This document shows positions 7,889-18,029 of a DNA stretch of 57,131 nucleotides, in pieces. The stretch comes from an uncultured Bacteroidales bacterium (GTDB lineage: Bacteria; Bacteroidota; Bacteroidia; Bacteroidales; UBA932): positions 1-57,131 of the forward strand of contig CAMZGD010000014.1 in the NCBI GenBank assembly GCA_947306365.1, given 5' to 3'. The notes beneath the pieces were generated by a model, which worked only from the letters and a program-made list of their open reading frames with translations, ran no database searches and had not been told where the DNA came from. The position numbers were made by a program, and so were the translations under genes. How positions within the stretch are numbered: the stretch's first letter is position 1; every line of letters begins with the position of its first letter.

Positions 7889-9188
7889 GGCAGTGACATT
7901 GGCACGTACATTCACAGTCGGGGTCTTTCCATACCAGCCGGCCGTCCTTCCAGGTCATGCGGACCGCGCCGTTGACGTGCATTCCGTCAAACGGCGTGGC
8001 GTGTCCTTTCGAAAGGAATGTCCGGCTGTCGATCGTATGGATGGCCTGCAGGTCGATGGCGGTCAAGTCGGCGCGCTCGCCTTCCCGCAGGGCGCCGCCG
8101 AGCCGGAAAATCCGGCGCGGGGTGGCGCAGAGGGCGTCGAGCAGCCGCTCCAGCGAGAGTTTCCCGGTCTTGACCAATGCCGTATATACTACGGGAAAGG
8201 CGGTCTCGAGCCCCACGATTCCCATCGCGCTGCCCGCGAGTCCGCGGGCTTTCTCTTCCGCCGTATGGGGCGCATGGTCGGTGGCGATGGCGTCGATGGC
8301 GCCGTCTTTCAGTCCCTCGACGAGTGCGTCGCGGTCTTCCGCGGTGCGGAGCGGGGGATTCATCTTGAAGCGGCCGTCTTCCTGGAGGTCGTCTTCGCAC
8401 AGTGTGAGATAGTGGGGTGCGGTCTCGCAGGTGACGCGGACGCCGCTTCGTTTCGCCTGGCGGATGAATTCCACGCTTTCTTTCGTGGAGACGTGGCAGA
8501 CGTGGTAGCGGCAGCCGGTACGGGCGGCCAGTTCCAGGTCACGTGCGATCGGCCCCCATTCGCTTTCGGCGCAAATCCCCTTGTGGCCATGCGCTTTGCA
8601 CCAGCGGCCGTCGTGGATGTAGCCGCCGCGGAGCAGCGTGTCGTCTTCGCAATGGGCGGCCAGGATGCAGTCCAGTTCCGCGGCCCGCCGCATCGCTTCC
8701 AGCATCACTTCCTCACGCTGGACGCCGCTTCCGTCATCGGAAAAAGCGACGCAGCGGCCCTTCAGCGCCTCGAAATCCACGGGCTCCAGTCCCTTCCGCC
8801 CCCGGGTGATGGTGGCGTAGGGGAGCACCTCGATGCAGGCGTCCCGGTCGATCAGCGCCTGTTCGACGGCCAGCGTTTCCGGACTGTCCGGCGCCGGATT
8901 CAGGTTGGGCATCGCACAGACGGTGGTGTAGCCGCCCCGCGCCGCGGCCAGCGAGCCGGTCCGGATGGTTTCCTTCTGCGGCGCTCCGGGCTCCCGGAAA
9001 TGCACGTGCAGGTCGGCGAAGCCATAGGAGAGCAGCATGCCTGCCAGATTCACTACTTCCATTTCTGGCGATGCCGGGATGAACTCCCTGATTTCCTTGA
9101 TGATGCCGTCAGCAATGAGCACGTCGCGCGGGGTCAGCAGTTCCGGACCCGTCATCATCAATCCGTTTTTCAGCAGCAACTCTTTCAT
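7881..9188 (-). CDS. pyrC: Dihydroorotase with Cys/His-rich tail
   Basis: 435 residues from 9188. It is an amidohydrolase-fold enzyme that closes carbamoyl-aspartate to dihydroorotate. The metal ligands H61 and H63 lie in 'HVHFREPG', and 'ATDHAPH' carries the catalytic Asp, so this is a class I type dihydroorotase. The extreme C-terminus is odd: it ends DCECTCQCHCHE, with five cysteines alternating with other residues (C425, 427, 429, 431, 433) and two histidines. It is the first gene of the pyr operon and starts 6 nt after a terminator-like hairpin and T run in its leader. Confidence 0.93.
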   Translation of the reverse strand: MKELLLKNGLMMTGPELLTPRDVLIADGIIKEIREFIPASPEMEVVNLAGMLLSYGFADLHVHFREPGAPQKETIRTGSLAAARGGYTTVCAMPNLNPAPDSPETLAVEQALIDRDACIEVLPYATITRGRKGLEPVDFEALKGRCVAFSDDGSGVQREEVMLEAMRRAAELDCILAAHCEDDTLLRGGYIHDGRWCKAHGHKGICAESEWGPIARDLELAARTGCRYHVCHVSTKESVEFIRQAKRSGVRVTCETAPHYLTLCEDDLQEDGRFKMNPPLRTAEDRDALVEGLKDGAIDAIATDHAPHTAEEKARGLAGSAMGIVGLETAFPVVYTALVKTGKLSLERLLDALCATPRRIFRLGGALREGERADLTAIDLQAIHTIDSRTFLSKGHATPFDGMHVNGAVRMTWKDGRLVWKDPDCECTCQCHCHE

Positions 9189-9194
9189 CGGGAC

Positions 9195-9221
9195 AAAAAA
9201 AAGACAACTCAACGAGTTGTC
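9195..9221 (-). terminator. Leader terminator (candidate attenuator) of the pyr operon
   Basis: On the minus strand an 8-bp perfect stem (GACAACTC / GAGTTGTC, loop of 3) is followed at once by eight U residues, then six bases, then the pyrC ATG. This is a textbook intrinsic terminator placed in the 5' leader, not at an operon end. The plus-strand gene purE starts beyond the promoters and does not need it. Confidence 0.7.
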
Positions 9222-9231
9222 TCGATTATCA

Positions 9232-9264
9232 TTATAGCGTGATTTCGGATGCTTTCCGTTTCAT
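9232..9264 (-). CDS. Candidate leader peptide upstream of pyr attenuator
   Basis: A 10-codon ORF (MKRKASEITL) lies between the minus-strand promoter box and the leader terminator, ending 10 nt before the stem. Its position resembles the leader peptides of attenuated operons such as enterobacterial pyrBI. There is no independent evidence that it is translated, and a 10-codon ORF can arise by chance. Confidence 0.3.
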   Translation of the reverse strand: MKRKASEITL

Positions 9265-9278
9265 AAATGCAGTTTCCG

Positions 9279-9286
9279 CAAAGGTA
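9279..9286 (-). promoter_or_regulatory. -7 box of pyr operon promoter
   Basis: TACCTTTG on the minus strand matches the Bacteroidota -7 consensus TAnnTTTG. It would start a leader of about 85 nt ahead of pyrC. No good TTTG -33 box is seen at the usual spacing. Confidence 0.55.
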
Positions 9287-9361
9287 CGCCCTTTTGCCAA
9301 ATAAGCAATAAGCTGCTGCCGGTTTTTATCAACAATCGGCCGGTAAACGTGATGATAACTT

Positions 9362-9396
9362 TTTGGCGGAGATGCGGCGGAAGATTCGTATTTTTG
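9362..9396 (+). promoter_or_regulatory. Promoter of the pur operon
   Basis: TTTG (9362-9365) and TATTTTTG (9389-9396) fit the Bacteroidota -33/-7 pattern, with a spacer of 23 bp, longer than ideal. The -7 box ends 22 bp before the purE ATG, giving a very short leader. Confidence 0.6.
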
Positions 9397-9418
9397 TGGA
9401 TTGAAACCAATTCCGAAT

Positions 9419-9886
9419 ATGAAAGTCAGCATCATTATGGGGTCGGGGAGCGATTGGGAGGTAATGAAAGCCGCCTGCGAAACCCTCGACGCATTCGGCG
9501 TGCCTTATGAGAAGAAGGTGATCAGCGCCCATCGTACGCCGCAGTATTTCAGTGAATATATGGCCGGCCTGCCGGAGCGGGGCTTCGGCATCGTGATTGC
9601 CGGAGCGGGCGGTGCGGCGCATCTTCCGGGTATGGCCGCCGCCCTGACCACCCTGCCGGTGATCGGCATCCCGATCCGCAGCAAGGCGCTGAACGGGATG
9701 GACTCGCTGCTCTCGATCGTCCAGATGCCGAGCGGCATCCCCGTGGCGACGATGGCCATCGACGGGGCCAAGAACGCCGCGCTCTATGCCGTGGCGGTGC
9801 TGGCGCTGCACGATCCGGCATTGGCGGTGAAACTGAAGGATTTCCGTGCCGCCCAGGCCGAGAAAGTGCTCAAAACCGAGATTTAA
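9419..9886 (+). CDS. purE: N5-carboxyaminoimidazole ribonucleotide mutase
   Basis: 155 residues from the ATG at 9419; an upstream TTG would only add six residues. It converts N5-CAIR to CAIR in purine synthesis. 'GSGSDW' (8-13) and 'SAHRTP' (36-41, with the catalytic His) mark a class I PurE. Class I normally needs PurK, which is not in the window. It is the first gene of the plus-strand purine operon, 12 bp before purL. Confidence 0.95.
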   Translation: MKVSIIMGSGSDWEVMKAACETLDAFGVPYEKKVISAHRTPQYFSEYMAGLPERGFGIVIAGAGGAAHLPGMAAALTTLPVIGIPIRSKALNGMDSLLSIVQMPSGIPVATMAIDGAKNAALYAVAVLALHDPALAVKLKDFRAAQAEKVLKTEI

Positions 9887-9898
9887 CCGCCTCAGCTG

Positions 9899-12800
9899 AT
9901 GAATAGCCGCCGTATCTTTGTCGAGAAGAAACCCGCTTTCCGGGTGGAGGCCGAAAGCCTCCGGAAAGAATTCAATGAAAACCTTCCGGTGAACATCCGC
10001 AGCCTCCGGCTGGTCAATCTCTACGACCTGACGGGATTCAGCGATGACTTGCTGGAGCGCTGCCGCTACACGGTCTTCGGCGAACGTGTCTCCGATACGG
10101 TGACCGATACCCTCGACCTGCAGGGCCGCCGTTACCTGGCCGTGGAATACATTCCCGGCCAGTTCGACCAGCGGGCCTCCTCGGCCCTCGACTGCGTCCA
10201 CCTGCTCGACCCTGCGGCCGAGGTGGACATCCGCAGCGGCCGCCTGCTGATCTTCGACGACGACTTTTCCAGTGAAGGGCTCGATGTCGTCCGCCGCTAC
10301 TTCATCAACGCCGTCGAGAGCCGGGAGAAAGACCTGTCGGTCATCGCCGGCCTGGAAGCGGCCGCGGTCCGTCCGCTGGCGCAGCTGGATGGCTTCACCG
10401 GGATGGAGGAAAAGGATTTCGCCGCCTTCTGCCGGGACTGGGGCCTGGCCATGAATACCGACGACCTGCGCGAAGTGGTGCTCCACTTCCGCAAGGAAGG
10501 CCGCAATCCCACTGAGACGGAACTCCGTATCCTGGATACCTATTGGAGCGACCATTGCCGGCATACCACCTTTACGAGCGAACTGACCTCGATCAGCGTG
10601 GAGGATTCCTTCATCAAGCCGGCCCTGGAGGAAGACCTCCGGAAGCTGGATGCCATCCGCCGCGAACTGGGTCGGGAAAACAAGCCGCTCTGCCTCATGG
10701 AACTGGCTACCATCGGCGCCCGCTACCTGAAGCACAAAGGCGTGCTCGACAACCAGGAGCAGAGCGAGGAGAACAATGCCTGCAGCATCGTCATCGACGT
10801 GGACGTCGACGGCAAGACCGAGAAGTGGCTGCTGCAGTTCAAGAACGAGACGCATAACCATCCTACGGAGATCGAGCCTTTCGGCGGTGCGGCGACCTGT
10901 CTGGGCGGTGCCATCCGCGACCCGCTGTCCGGCCGGGCGTACGTGTACCAGGCCATGCGCGTGACGGGTGCCGGCGACATCTGGAAGCCGGTCGCCGAAA
11001 CGATGCACGGCAAGCTGCCGCAGCGGATGATCTCGCGCAAGGCGGCGGCGGGCTACTCGAGCTACGGCAATCAGATCGGCCTGGCAACCACGCATGTGCG
11101 CGAAATCTTCCATCCGGGCTATACGGCCAAGCGCATGGAGGTCGGGGCGGTCGTGGGCGCGGTACCCGCGGCGCAGGTCGTGCGCGAACGGCCGCAGCCG
11201 GGCGACGTCATCCTGCTGCTCGGCGGCCGGACCGGCCGCGACGGCATCGGCGGTGCGACCGGCTCGTCGAAGGGACATACCGATGCGTCGCTGACCACGT
11301 GCGGCAGCGAGGTGCAGAAGGGCAATGCCCCTGAGGAACGCAAGCTCCAGCGTCTTTTCCGCCGGGCGGACGTGTCGCATATGATCAAGAAGTCGAACGA
11401 CTTCGGTGCCGGCGGCGTGAGTGTGGCCATCGGCGAACTGGCCGACGGCCTGGAAATCCATCTGGACCGCGTCCCGACCAAATACAGCGGTCTCAATTCC
11501 ATGGAACTCTCCATCAGCGAGTCGCAGGAACGCATGGCCGTGGTCATCGCCGCGGCCGACCGGGCCCGTTTCGAAGGCTGCTGTGCCGAAGAGAACATCG
11601 AGGTGACCTATGTGGCGGATGTCACGGATTCCGGTCGCATGCGGATATTCAACGGCTCGGAATGTGTAGCCGACCTTCCGCGCAGTTTCATCGACAGCGC
11701 GGGTGCGCGCCACTATGCCGAGGCGGCCATCCTGCCGGTGGAGGCGTGCGATCCGTTCGGACGCACCTACGCCGGCGCTTCCCTGCAGGAACGCATGGAA
11801 GGGCTGCTGTCTTCCTGGAATGTGACTTCCCAGAAAGGCCTCATCGAAATGTTCGACTCCACGATCGGCCGCAGTACGGTGCTGATGCCCTTCGGCGGAC
11901 GCTGGCAGGACACCGAATCGCAGGTCTCCGTCCAGAAGCTGCCCGTCGTGGGTGAGACCGATACGGCCAGCATGATGGCTTTCGGCTACAACCCCGACCT
12001 GGCTGTCTGGAGTCCCTACCACGGCGCCGCCTATGCCGTGGTCGAGGCCTGCACGAAGGTGGTGGCCGCAGGCGGAGACTGGTCGAGGATGCGTTTCTCC
12101 TATCAGGAATACTTCGAGCGTATGACGCGCGACCCCCATACCTGGGGCAAGCCGCTGTCGGCGCTGCTGGGCGCGCTGCGGATGCAGCTCGCCCTCGGCC
12201 TGCCGTCCATCGGCGGCAAAGACTCCATGAGCGGTACCTTCGAGGACATCCACGTCCCGCCGACGCTGATTGCCTTCGGCATCACGCCGGTCCGGGCCTC
12301 GCAGGTCATCTCGCCCGAATTCAAGCAGGCCGGCCACAGGCTCTATCTGCTGCGGCATGACCCGCTTTCCGACGGGATGCCCGATACATCGTTGCTGAAA
12401 GAGATATGGGATTACGCCCACGGGCAGATTGTCGCCGGCAACATCGTCTCGGCCTGGTCACCCGCCTTCGGCGGTCTGGGTGAAGGCCTTGCCAAGATGA
12501 GCTTCGGCAACCGTCTGGGTTACGACGTACAGTATCGTGAGGACGGTCTGTACCGGCTTTGCTACGGTTCCCTCCTGGTCGAGGCGGCTGACGCACTGGA
12601 TGCGCCGTTCGCCCAGTATCTGGGGACGGTTACGGACGGCCCGGTCCGCATCAACGGCCAGCTTATGGATGCTGCTTCGCTCAAGCGGGCCTGCGACGGC
12701 CGCTTTGAGGAAATCTATCCGTCCCGGACACGGCTCGAGGGAGATCCGACGCCTGAATTCGCCGGGTGTTTCTGTGATGCGCCGGCGCCTGTTTATCCCG

Positions 12801-13615
12801 GCACGGCCGTCAAGCAGCCGCTCGTGCTGCTGCCGGTTTTCCCCGGCACCAACTGCGACTACGACACCGCCGCCGCTTTCCGCGCCGCCGGTGCCCGTGT
12901 CCGTTTTTCGGTGTTCCGCAACCTGACCGAGGCCGATGTCTTCGCCTCGATCGACGAGCTATGCCGCAACCTGGCCGAGTGCCATATCCTGGCGCTTTCG
13001 GGCGGTTTCTCTTCGGGCGACGAGCCCGATGGCAGCGGCAAGTTCATCGCCAACGTGCTGGGCAATCCGAAAGTATCGGCGCAGATTGCGGCGCTGCTGG
13101 CCCGCAAGGGGCTGATCATGGGCATCTGCAACGGTTTCCAGGCGCTGATCAAGAGCGGTCTGCTGCCCGACGGGAAACTGGGTGTGTCAGAAGATGCCCC
13201 GACCCTGTTCCGCAACGACATCAACCGGCATATCTCGCAGATGGTCACGACGGTCGTCTCCTCGACGCACTCGCCCTGGCTGTCCGGCTTCAGGACCGGT
13301 GAACTGCACACCGTGGCGGTCAGCCACGGCGAAGGCAAGTTCGTGGTCAGCCGTGACCAGGCGGAGCGCCTCTTCGCGAACGGACAGGTCGCGTTCCGCT
13401 ATGCCGACCCTGCGACAGGAAAGCCCACGCTTGAATCGCCTTACAATCCGAACGGATCCTCCTTCGCCATCGAAGGCATCATCAGTCCCGACGGCCTGAT
13501 TCTCGGCAAGATGGGGCACTCCGAACGTGCCGGCAAGGACCTCTACCGCAACATCCCGTCTCCGGTGGGGCAGTCAATCTTCCAAAATGCAGTCAACTAT
13601 TTCAGAAAGAGTTAA
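9899..13615 (+). CDS. purL: Phosphoribosylformylglycinamidine synthase, large form
   Basis: 1238 residues, a single-chain PurL as in Proteobacteria and Bacteroidota, not the PurS/PurL/PurQ complex. It amidates FGAR to FGAM with ATP and glutamine. An N-terminal PurS-like domain and a linker come first, then two AIR-synthase-type halves ('[13 protein letters not shown]' near 208-220; the second half from about 640), then a class I glutamine amidotransferase domain with nucleophile C1077 in 'IMGICNGFQ'. It lies between purE and purM in the operon. Confidence 0.96.
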   Translation: MNSRRIFVEKKPAFRVEAESLRKEFNENLPVNIRSLRLVNLYDLTGFSDDLLERCRYTVFGERVSDTVTDTLDLQGRRYLAVEYIPGQFDQRASSALDCVHLLDPAAEVDIRSGRLLIFDDDFSSEGLDVVRRYFINAVESREKDLSVIAGLEAAAVRPLAQLDGFTGMEEKDFAAFCRDWGLAMNTDDLREVVLHFRKEGRNPTETELRILDTYWSDHCRHTTFTSELTSISVEDSFIKPALEEDLRKLDAIRRELGRENKPLCLMELATIGARYLKHKGVLDNQEQSEENNACSIVIDVDVDGKTEKWLLQFKNETHNHPTEIEPFGGAATCLGGAIRDPLSGRAYVYQAMRVTGAGDIWKPVAETMHGKLPQRMISRKAAAGYSSYGNQIGLATTHVREIFHPGYTAKRMEVGAVVGAVPAAQVVRERPQPGDVILLLGGRTGRDGIGGATGSSKGHTDASLTTCGSEVQKGNAPEERKLQRLFRRADVSHMIKKSNDFGAGGVSVAIGELADGLEIHLDRVPTKYSGLNSMELSISESQERMAVVIAAADRARFEGCCAEENIEVTYVADVTDSGRMRIFNGSECVADLPRSFIDSAGARHYAEAAILPVEACDPFGRTYAGASLQERMEGLLSSWNVTSQKGLIEMFDSTIGRSTVLMPFGGRWQDTESQVSVQKLPVVGETDTASMMAFGYNPDLAVWSPYHGAAYAVVEACTKVVAAGGDWSRMRFSYQEYFERMTRDPHTWGKPLSALLGALRMQLALGLPSIGGKDSMSGTFEDIHVPPTLIAFGITPVRASQVISPEFKQAGHRLYLLRHDPLSDGMPDTSLLKEIWDYAHGQIVAGNIVSAWSPAFGGLGEGLAKMSFGNRLGYDVQYREDGLYRLCYGSLLVEAADALDAPFAQYLGTVTDGPVRINGQLMDAASLKRACDGRFEEIYPSRTRLEGDPTPEFAGCFCDAPAPVYPGTAVKQPLVLLPVFPGTNCDYDTAAAFRAAGARVRFSVFRNLTEADVFASIDELCRNLAECHILALSGGFSSGDEPDGSGKFIANVLGNPKVSAQIAALLARKGLIMGICNGFQALIKSGLLPDGKLGVSEDAPTLFRNDINRHISQMVTTVVSSTHSPWLSGFRTGELHTVAVSHGEGKFVVSRDQAERLFANGQVAFRYADPATGKPTLESPYNPNGSSFAIEGIISPDGLILGKMGHSERAGKDLYRNIPSPVGQSIFQNAVNYFRKS

Positions 13616-13629
13616 GAAACAAGTACTAT

Positions 13630-14661
13630 ATGGCAATCAATTACGAAAAGGCAGGCGTGAGCCTCGAGGCAGGTTACGAGGTGGTCCGGCGCATCAAGCA
13701 GCACGTGGCTTCGACGAAGCGCCCCGGCTGGATGGGCGGCATCGGCTCGTTCGGCGGGATGTTCGATCTCGCATCGCTCGGCTACAGGGAGCCCGTGCTG
13801 GTGAGCGGCACGGACGGTGTCGGCACCAAGCTGAAGATCGCTTTCGCGATGGACCGGCACGATACCATCGGCATCGACGCGGTGGCGATGTGCGTCAACG
13901 ACGTGCTGGCGCAGGGTGCCGAACCGCTCTTCTTCCTCGACTATGTGGCGCTCGGCCACAACATTCCCGAGAAGGTGGAAGCCATCGTGCGCGGTGTGGC
14001 GGAAGGCTGCCGCCAGGCGGGCTGTGCCCTGATCGGCGGCGAGACGGCCGAGATGCCGGGCATGTACGGTGACGGCGAGTACGACATCGCGGGTTTCACC
14101 ACCGGCGTCGTGGAGAAAAGCAGGCTGATCGACGGCACGAAGGTCAAGGTGGGCGACGTCCTCGTGGGCATCGCTTCCAGCGGCGTCCATTCCAACGGGT
14201 TCAGTCTGGTGCGGAAGATCGTGGCGGATGCCGGCCTGTTGCTGACCGACCGTCGTCCGGAACTGGGCGGCGCCGTGCTGGGAGACGTGCTGCTGACGCC
14301 GACGAACATCTATGTCAAGGAGGTGCTGGAGGTGATCCGCCGTTGCGACGTCCACGGCGTGGCCCACATCACGGGCGGCGGCTTCGACGAGAACATCCCG
14401 CGCATCCTGCGGCCCGGCCAGGGCATCGAGGTCCGGGAGGGTTCCTGGGAGATCCTGCCCATTTTCAAGGCGTTGGAACAGTGGGGCGGCATTCCGCACC
14501 GCGAGATGTTCAACATCTTCAATATGGGTGTCGGCATGGTGCTGGCCCTCGACGCCGCCGAGGCGGACGAGGCCCTCGCCATCCTGTCGAAGGCCGGCCG
14601 CAAGGTTTCGGTCATCGGCCGCGTCACGGACCGGGAAGGCGTCAACATCATCCTGCAATGA
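13630..14661 (+). CDS. purM: Phosphoribosylformylglycinamidine cyclo-ligase
   Basis: 343 residues. It closes FGAM to AIR with ATP. The family signature '[16 protein letters not shown]' near residues 56-71 and '[11 protein letters not shown]' near 136 are present. It starts 14 bp after purL, and its stop overlaps the purN start in an ATGA arrangement, so translation is probably coupled. Length is normal. Confidence 0.96.
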   Translation: MAINYEKAGVSLEAGYEVVRRIKQHVASTKRPGWMGGIGSFGGMFDLASLGYREPVLVSGTDGVGTKLKIAFAMDRHDTIGIDAVAMCVNDVLAQGAEPLFFLDYVALGHNIPEKVEAIVRGVAEGCRQAGCALIGGETAEMPGMYGDGEYDIAGFTTGVVEKSRLIDGTKVKVGDVLVGIASSGVHSNGFSLVRKIVADAGLLLTDRRPELGGAVLGDVLLTPTNIYVKEVLEVIRRCDVHGVAHITGGGFDENIPRILRPGQGIEVREGSWEILPIFKALEQWGGIPHREMFNIFNMGVGMVLALDAAEADEALAILSKAGRKVSVIGRVTDREGVNIILQ

Positions 14662-15218
14662 AACGGCTGGCAGTCTTCGCAAGCGGGTCGGGCACCAATT
14701 TCGAGGCCATCGCGCAAGCCTGCGTGGACGGACGGCTCAACGCACGTATCGCGCTGCTGGTGTGTGATGTCCCCGACGCGCCCGTGCTGGCGCGGGGCGC
14801 GCGATTCGGCGTGGAGACGTTCTGCTTCCGGCCGAAGGCCTATGCCGCCAAGGCCGATTTCGAGCGGGAGATCGCCGACCGGATGGACGCGCTCGGCATC
14901 GACCTGGTCTGCCTGGCCGGTTATATGCGTCTCATCGGCCCCGTGCTGCTCGAGCGCTATGGCGGCCGTATCATCAACATCCATCCTTCGCTGCTGCCCG
15001 CTTTCAAGGGTGCGCACGCGGTGGAAGACGCCGTGGCCTATGGCGTCAAAGTCTATGGCATTACGATTCACTGGGTGGACGCCACGCTCGATGGCGGGCG
15101 CATCATCGCGCAGGAAGCCTTCCCGTATGAAGGGAACGACCCGGACGAGGTCCATCGCATCGGCCAGAAAATCGAACATCGTCTCTATGTGGAGACCATC
15201 AATAAGTTACTGCAATGA
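14658..15218 (+). CDS. purN: Phosphoribosylglycinamide formyltransferase
   Basis: 186 residues from the ATG that overlaps the purM stop. It transfers a formyl group from 10-formyl-tetrahydrofolate to GAR. '[12 protein letters not shown]' (6-17) binds phosphate, and the active site is visible in '[16 protein letters not shown]' (N, H) with the later 'DGGRIIAQE'. The longer frame upstream, starting inside purM, is not used. Its stop overlaps the purH start in ATGA. FolD at the end of the operon supplies the cofactor. Confidence 0.95.
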   Translation: MKRLAVFASGSGTNFEAIAQACVDGRLNARIALLVCDVPDAPVLARGARFGVETFCFRPKAYAAKADFEREIADRMDALGIDLVCLAGYMRLIGPVLLERYGGRIINIHPSLLPAFKGAHAVEDAVAYGVKVYGITIHWVDATLDGGRIIAQEAFPYEGNDPDEVHRIGQKIEHRLYVETINKLLQ

Positions 15219-16747
15219 GAGCATTGATCAGCGTAAGCGACAAGACGGGCGTCGCGGCGTTCGCGGCGGCCCTTTCCCGGCTCGGCTGGGAGATCATCGC
15301 CACCGGCGGCACCCAGCGCCTGCTGGAGCAGGAGGGCGTCAGGACAATCGGTATCAGCGAGGTGACGGGCTTTCCCGAAATCTGCGACGGACGTGTGAAG
15401 ACCCTGCATCCCAAGGTGCACGGCGGCCTGCTGGCCCGCCGCGACCTGCCGTCCCATCTGGCGGCGCTCCGGGAGAACGGCATTGAATTCATCGACCTGG
15501 TCTGCGTCAACCTCTATCCCTTCGCCGCCACGATTGCGAAGCCCGGCGTCACGATGGAAGATGCTGTCGAGAACATCGACATCGGCGGACCGTCGATGCT
15601 GCGCAGCGCCGCCAAGAACTGGCGCGACGTCACGGTGGTCTGCGATCCGGGCGACTATGGCCGCGTGATCGACCAGATCAGCCGTACCGGCAACACGACA
15701 CCGGAGACGCGGCTCGAACTTTCCGCCAAGGCCTATACCCATACGGCGCAGTACGATACGATGATTGCCCGGTATATGCGCGAACAGGCCGGTCTGCCGG
15801 AAAAACTGTTCCTGGAATACGATCTCAAGCAATCGCTGCGCTATGGCGAGAATCCGCACCAGGATGCCCGCTTCTATGCTGCAAAGACGCCGGAGCCGTA
15901 TTCGCTGGCCTTTGCCAGACAGCTGCAAGGCAAGGAGATGTCGTACAACAACATCCAGGATGCCAACGCGGCGCTGAATATCGTGCGCGACTTTGCCGAC
16001 CAGCCGTTCTGCGTGGCCCTCAAGCATATGAATCCCTGCGGCGCTGCGGTGGGGGAGACCATCGAGGCGGCCTGGCAGGCGGCCTATGAAGCCGACAAGG
16101 TGAGCATCTACGGCGGCATCGTTGCGGTGAACCGTGAACTCACGGCGGAAGTGGCGCGCGGGATGAAGCCCATTTTCCTGGAAATCGTCATCGCGCCGTC
16201 GTTCTCGGCGGAAGCGCTGGAGATCCTGGCCGCGAAGAAGAATCTGCGGGTGCTGCAGGTGGAGATGGCGCCGGTCGCGCAGGCGCCGATGCAGTATGTC
16301 TCGGTCAACGGCGGCATGCTGGTGCAGCAGCTCGACACGGCGGTCGAAAAAATCGACGCGTCGATGTGCGTGACGAAGGTCCGGCCGACGGCGGCGCAGC
16401 TGCGTGACCTGGATTTCGGCTGGCGGATCGTCAAGCACGTGAAGTCGAACGCCATCGCCGTGGTGTGCGACGGTCACACGCTGGGCGTGGGCGCCGGGCA
16501 GATGAACCGGGTGGGTTCGGCGGAGATCGCCTTGAAGGAGGCCCTGGCCGCCGGCTTCACGTCCGGCCTGGTGCTGGCGTCCGACGGTTTCCTGCCGTTC
16601 GGCGACACGGTCGCCCTGGCGGCGCAGTACGGCGTGACGGCCATCGTCCAGCCGGGCGGCTCGATCCGCGACGAGGAATCGATCGCAAAGGCCGACGAGC
16701 TGGGGATCACGATGCTCTTCACGGGCGTAAGGCATTTTAAGCACTAG
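15215..16747 (+). CDS. purH: Bifunctional AICAR transformylase / IMP cyclohydrolase
   Basis: 510 residues. The N-terminal MGS-like IMP cyclohydrolase domain (about 1-190) contains 'SVSDKTGV' and 'KTLHPKVHGG'. The C-terminal AICAR transformylase domain contains 'KHMNPCGAAVG' and 'FLPFGD'. It catalyses the last two steps to IMP and uses 10-formyl-tetrahydrofolate. It overlaps purN by 4 bp and precedes purD by 4 bp. Confidence 0.96.
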   Translation: MRALISVSDKTGVAAFAAALSRLGWEIIATGGTQRLLEQEGVRTIGISEVTGFPEICDGRVKTLHPKVHGGLLARRDLPSHLAALRENGIEFIDLVCVNLYPFAATIAKPGVTMEDAVENIDIGGPSMLRSAAKNWRDVTVVCDPGDYGRVIDQISRTGNTTPETRLELSAKAYTHTAQYDTMIARYMREQAGLPEKLFLEYDLKQSLRYGENPHQDARFYAAKTPEPYSLAFARQLQGKEMSYNNIQDANAALNIVRDFADQPFCVALKHMNPCGAAVGETIEAAWQAAYEADKVSIYGGIVAVNRELTAEVARGMKPIFLEIVIAPSFSAEALEILAAKKNLRVLQVEMAPVAQAPMQYVSVNGGMLVQQLDTAVEKIDASMCVTKVRPTAAQLRDLDFGWRIVKHVKSNAIAVVCDGHTLGVGAGQMNRVGSAEIALKEALAAGFTSGLVLASDGFLPFGDTVALAAQYGVTAIVQPGGSIRDEESIAKADELGITMLFTGVRHFKH

Positions 16748-16751
16748 GGGT

Positions 16752-18029
16752 ATGAAGAAGAAAGTATTGGTTGTCGGCGGCGGCGGGCGTGAGCACGCCA
16801 TCGTGGATGCGCTGAGCCGTTCGGCGCAGGTCGGCAGGATCTATTGTGCTCCCGGCAATGCCGGAATCGGTGAACAGGCGGTGTGTGTCCCGTTGAAAGA
16901 TACCGATGTGGAAGGGCTGCTGCAGTTTGCACAGGCGAACGGGGTGGACCTGACGGTGGTCGGACCGGAGGCGGCGCTGGCGGCGGGTATCGTCGACCGG
17001 TTCCGCGCTGCTGGGCTGAAGATATTCGGTCACACGCAGGCGGCGACGGCCATCGAGTCGAGCAAGGACTTTGCGAAGCGGCTGATGGTCGCTGCAGGCG
17101 TGCCGACGGCTTCCTACCAGACGTTTACGGATTTCGACCAGGCGTGGGCGTATGTCCAGGCCGGTCCGGTGCCGACGGTCATCAAATACGACGGCCTGGC
17201 GGCAGGCAAGGGCGTGGTCGTAGCGCAGACGCTGGAAGAGGCCGAGGCCGCTTTGCGCGACATGCTGCTCGACGGCCGCTATGGGGAAGGGAAGGTGGTG
17301 ATCGAGGAGTTCCTTACCGGCCCCGAGTTTTCGTTGATGGCCTTCGTTTCCGGGCGTCAGGTCCGGCCGATGGTGGCTGCGCAGGACCACAAGCGTGCCT
17401 TCGACGGCGATGCCGGCCCGAACACCGGCGGCATGGGCGCCTACACCGAATCTTTTGCCACAGGCAGGAGCGGCCTGTCATTCATTACGGACGAAGAGTA
17501 TGACTTTGCCGTTTCGAAGATCCTCCAGCCGGTGGCCGATGCGATGGCCGATGCCGGAACGCCCCTGTCCGGCGTCCTCTACGGCGGTCTGATGAAGACG
17601 CCGACGGGCATCAAGGTCATCGAGTTCAATGCCCGTTTCGGCGATCCGGAGACGGAGGTGGTGCTGCCACGCCTCGAGAGCGACATCTACGATGTGTTCG
17701 AGGCGGCCGCCACAGGCGGAACGGTCCCGATGCTCCGCTGGCGCGACGAAGCCGTGCTGGGCGTCGTGATGGCCTCGAAAGGCTATCCCGGCAGTTATGC
17801 CAAGGGGGTGCCGATTACGGTGGTGCCGGAGTTCGCCGAGCGTATCTGCCATATGGGCACGAAGCGCACCGACGACGGCTCGCTGGTCACAGCCGGCGGT
17901 CGCGTCCTGATGGTCATTGCTGCCGCACCGACCACTGCTGCCGCCTCCCGCCGCGTCTATGCTGCCGTCGCCCAGGTCCGGTGTGACAATCTGTTTTATC
18001 GAAAAGATATCGCGAAATACGTTTTGTAA
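16752..18029 (+). CDS. purD: Phosphoribosylamine-glycine ligase
   Basis: 425 residues. It is an ATP-grasp enzyme that joins phosphoribosylamine and glycine to make GAR. 'VVGGGGREHAI' at the N-terminus, 'KYDGLAAGKGV' (ATP-grasp) and 'NARFGDPET' (metal/ATP ligands, near 289) are diagnostic. Its stop shares one base with the folD start (TAATG). Length is normal. Confidence 0.96.
   Translation: MKKKVLVVGGGGREHAIVDALSRSAQVGRIYCAPGNAGIGEQAVCVPLKDTDVEGLLQFAQANGVDLTVVGPEAALAAGIVDRFRAAGLKIFGHTQAATAIESSKDFAKRLMVAAGVPTASYQTFTDFDQAWAYVQAGPVPTVIKYDGLAAGKGVVVAQTLEEAEAALRDMLLDGRYGEGKVVIEEFLTGPEFSLMAFVSGRQVRPMVAAQDHKRAFDGDAGPNTGGMGAYTESFATGRSGLSFITDEEYDFAVSKILQPVADAMADAGTPLSGVLYGGLMKTPTGIKVIEFNARFGDPETEVVLPRLESDIYDVFEAAATGGTVPMLRWRDEAVLGVVMASKGYPGSYAKGVPITVVPEFAERICHMGTKRTDDGSLVTAGGRVLMVIAAAPTTAAASRRVYAAVAQVRCDNLFYRKDIAKYVL

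Noticed and set aside
9329-12421. A 1030-codon minus-strand ORF antisense to purE and purL
   Set aside because: It mirrors the codon periodicity of purL in GC-rich DNA, has His/Arg/Asp-rich low-quality composition and no motifs. purE and purL are certain on the plus strand.
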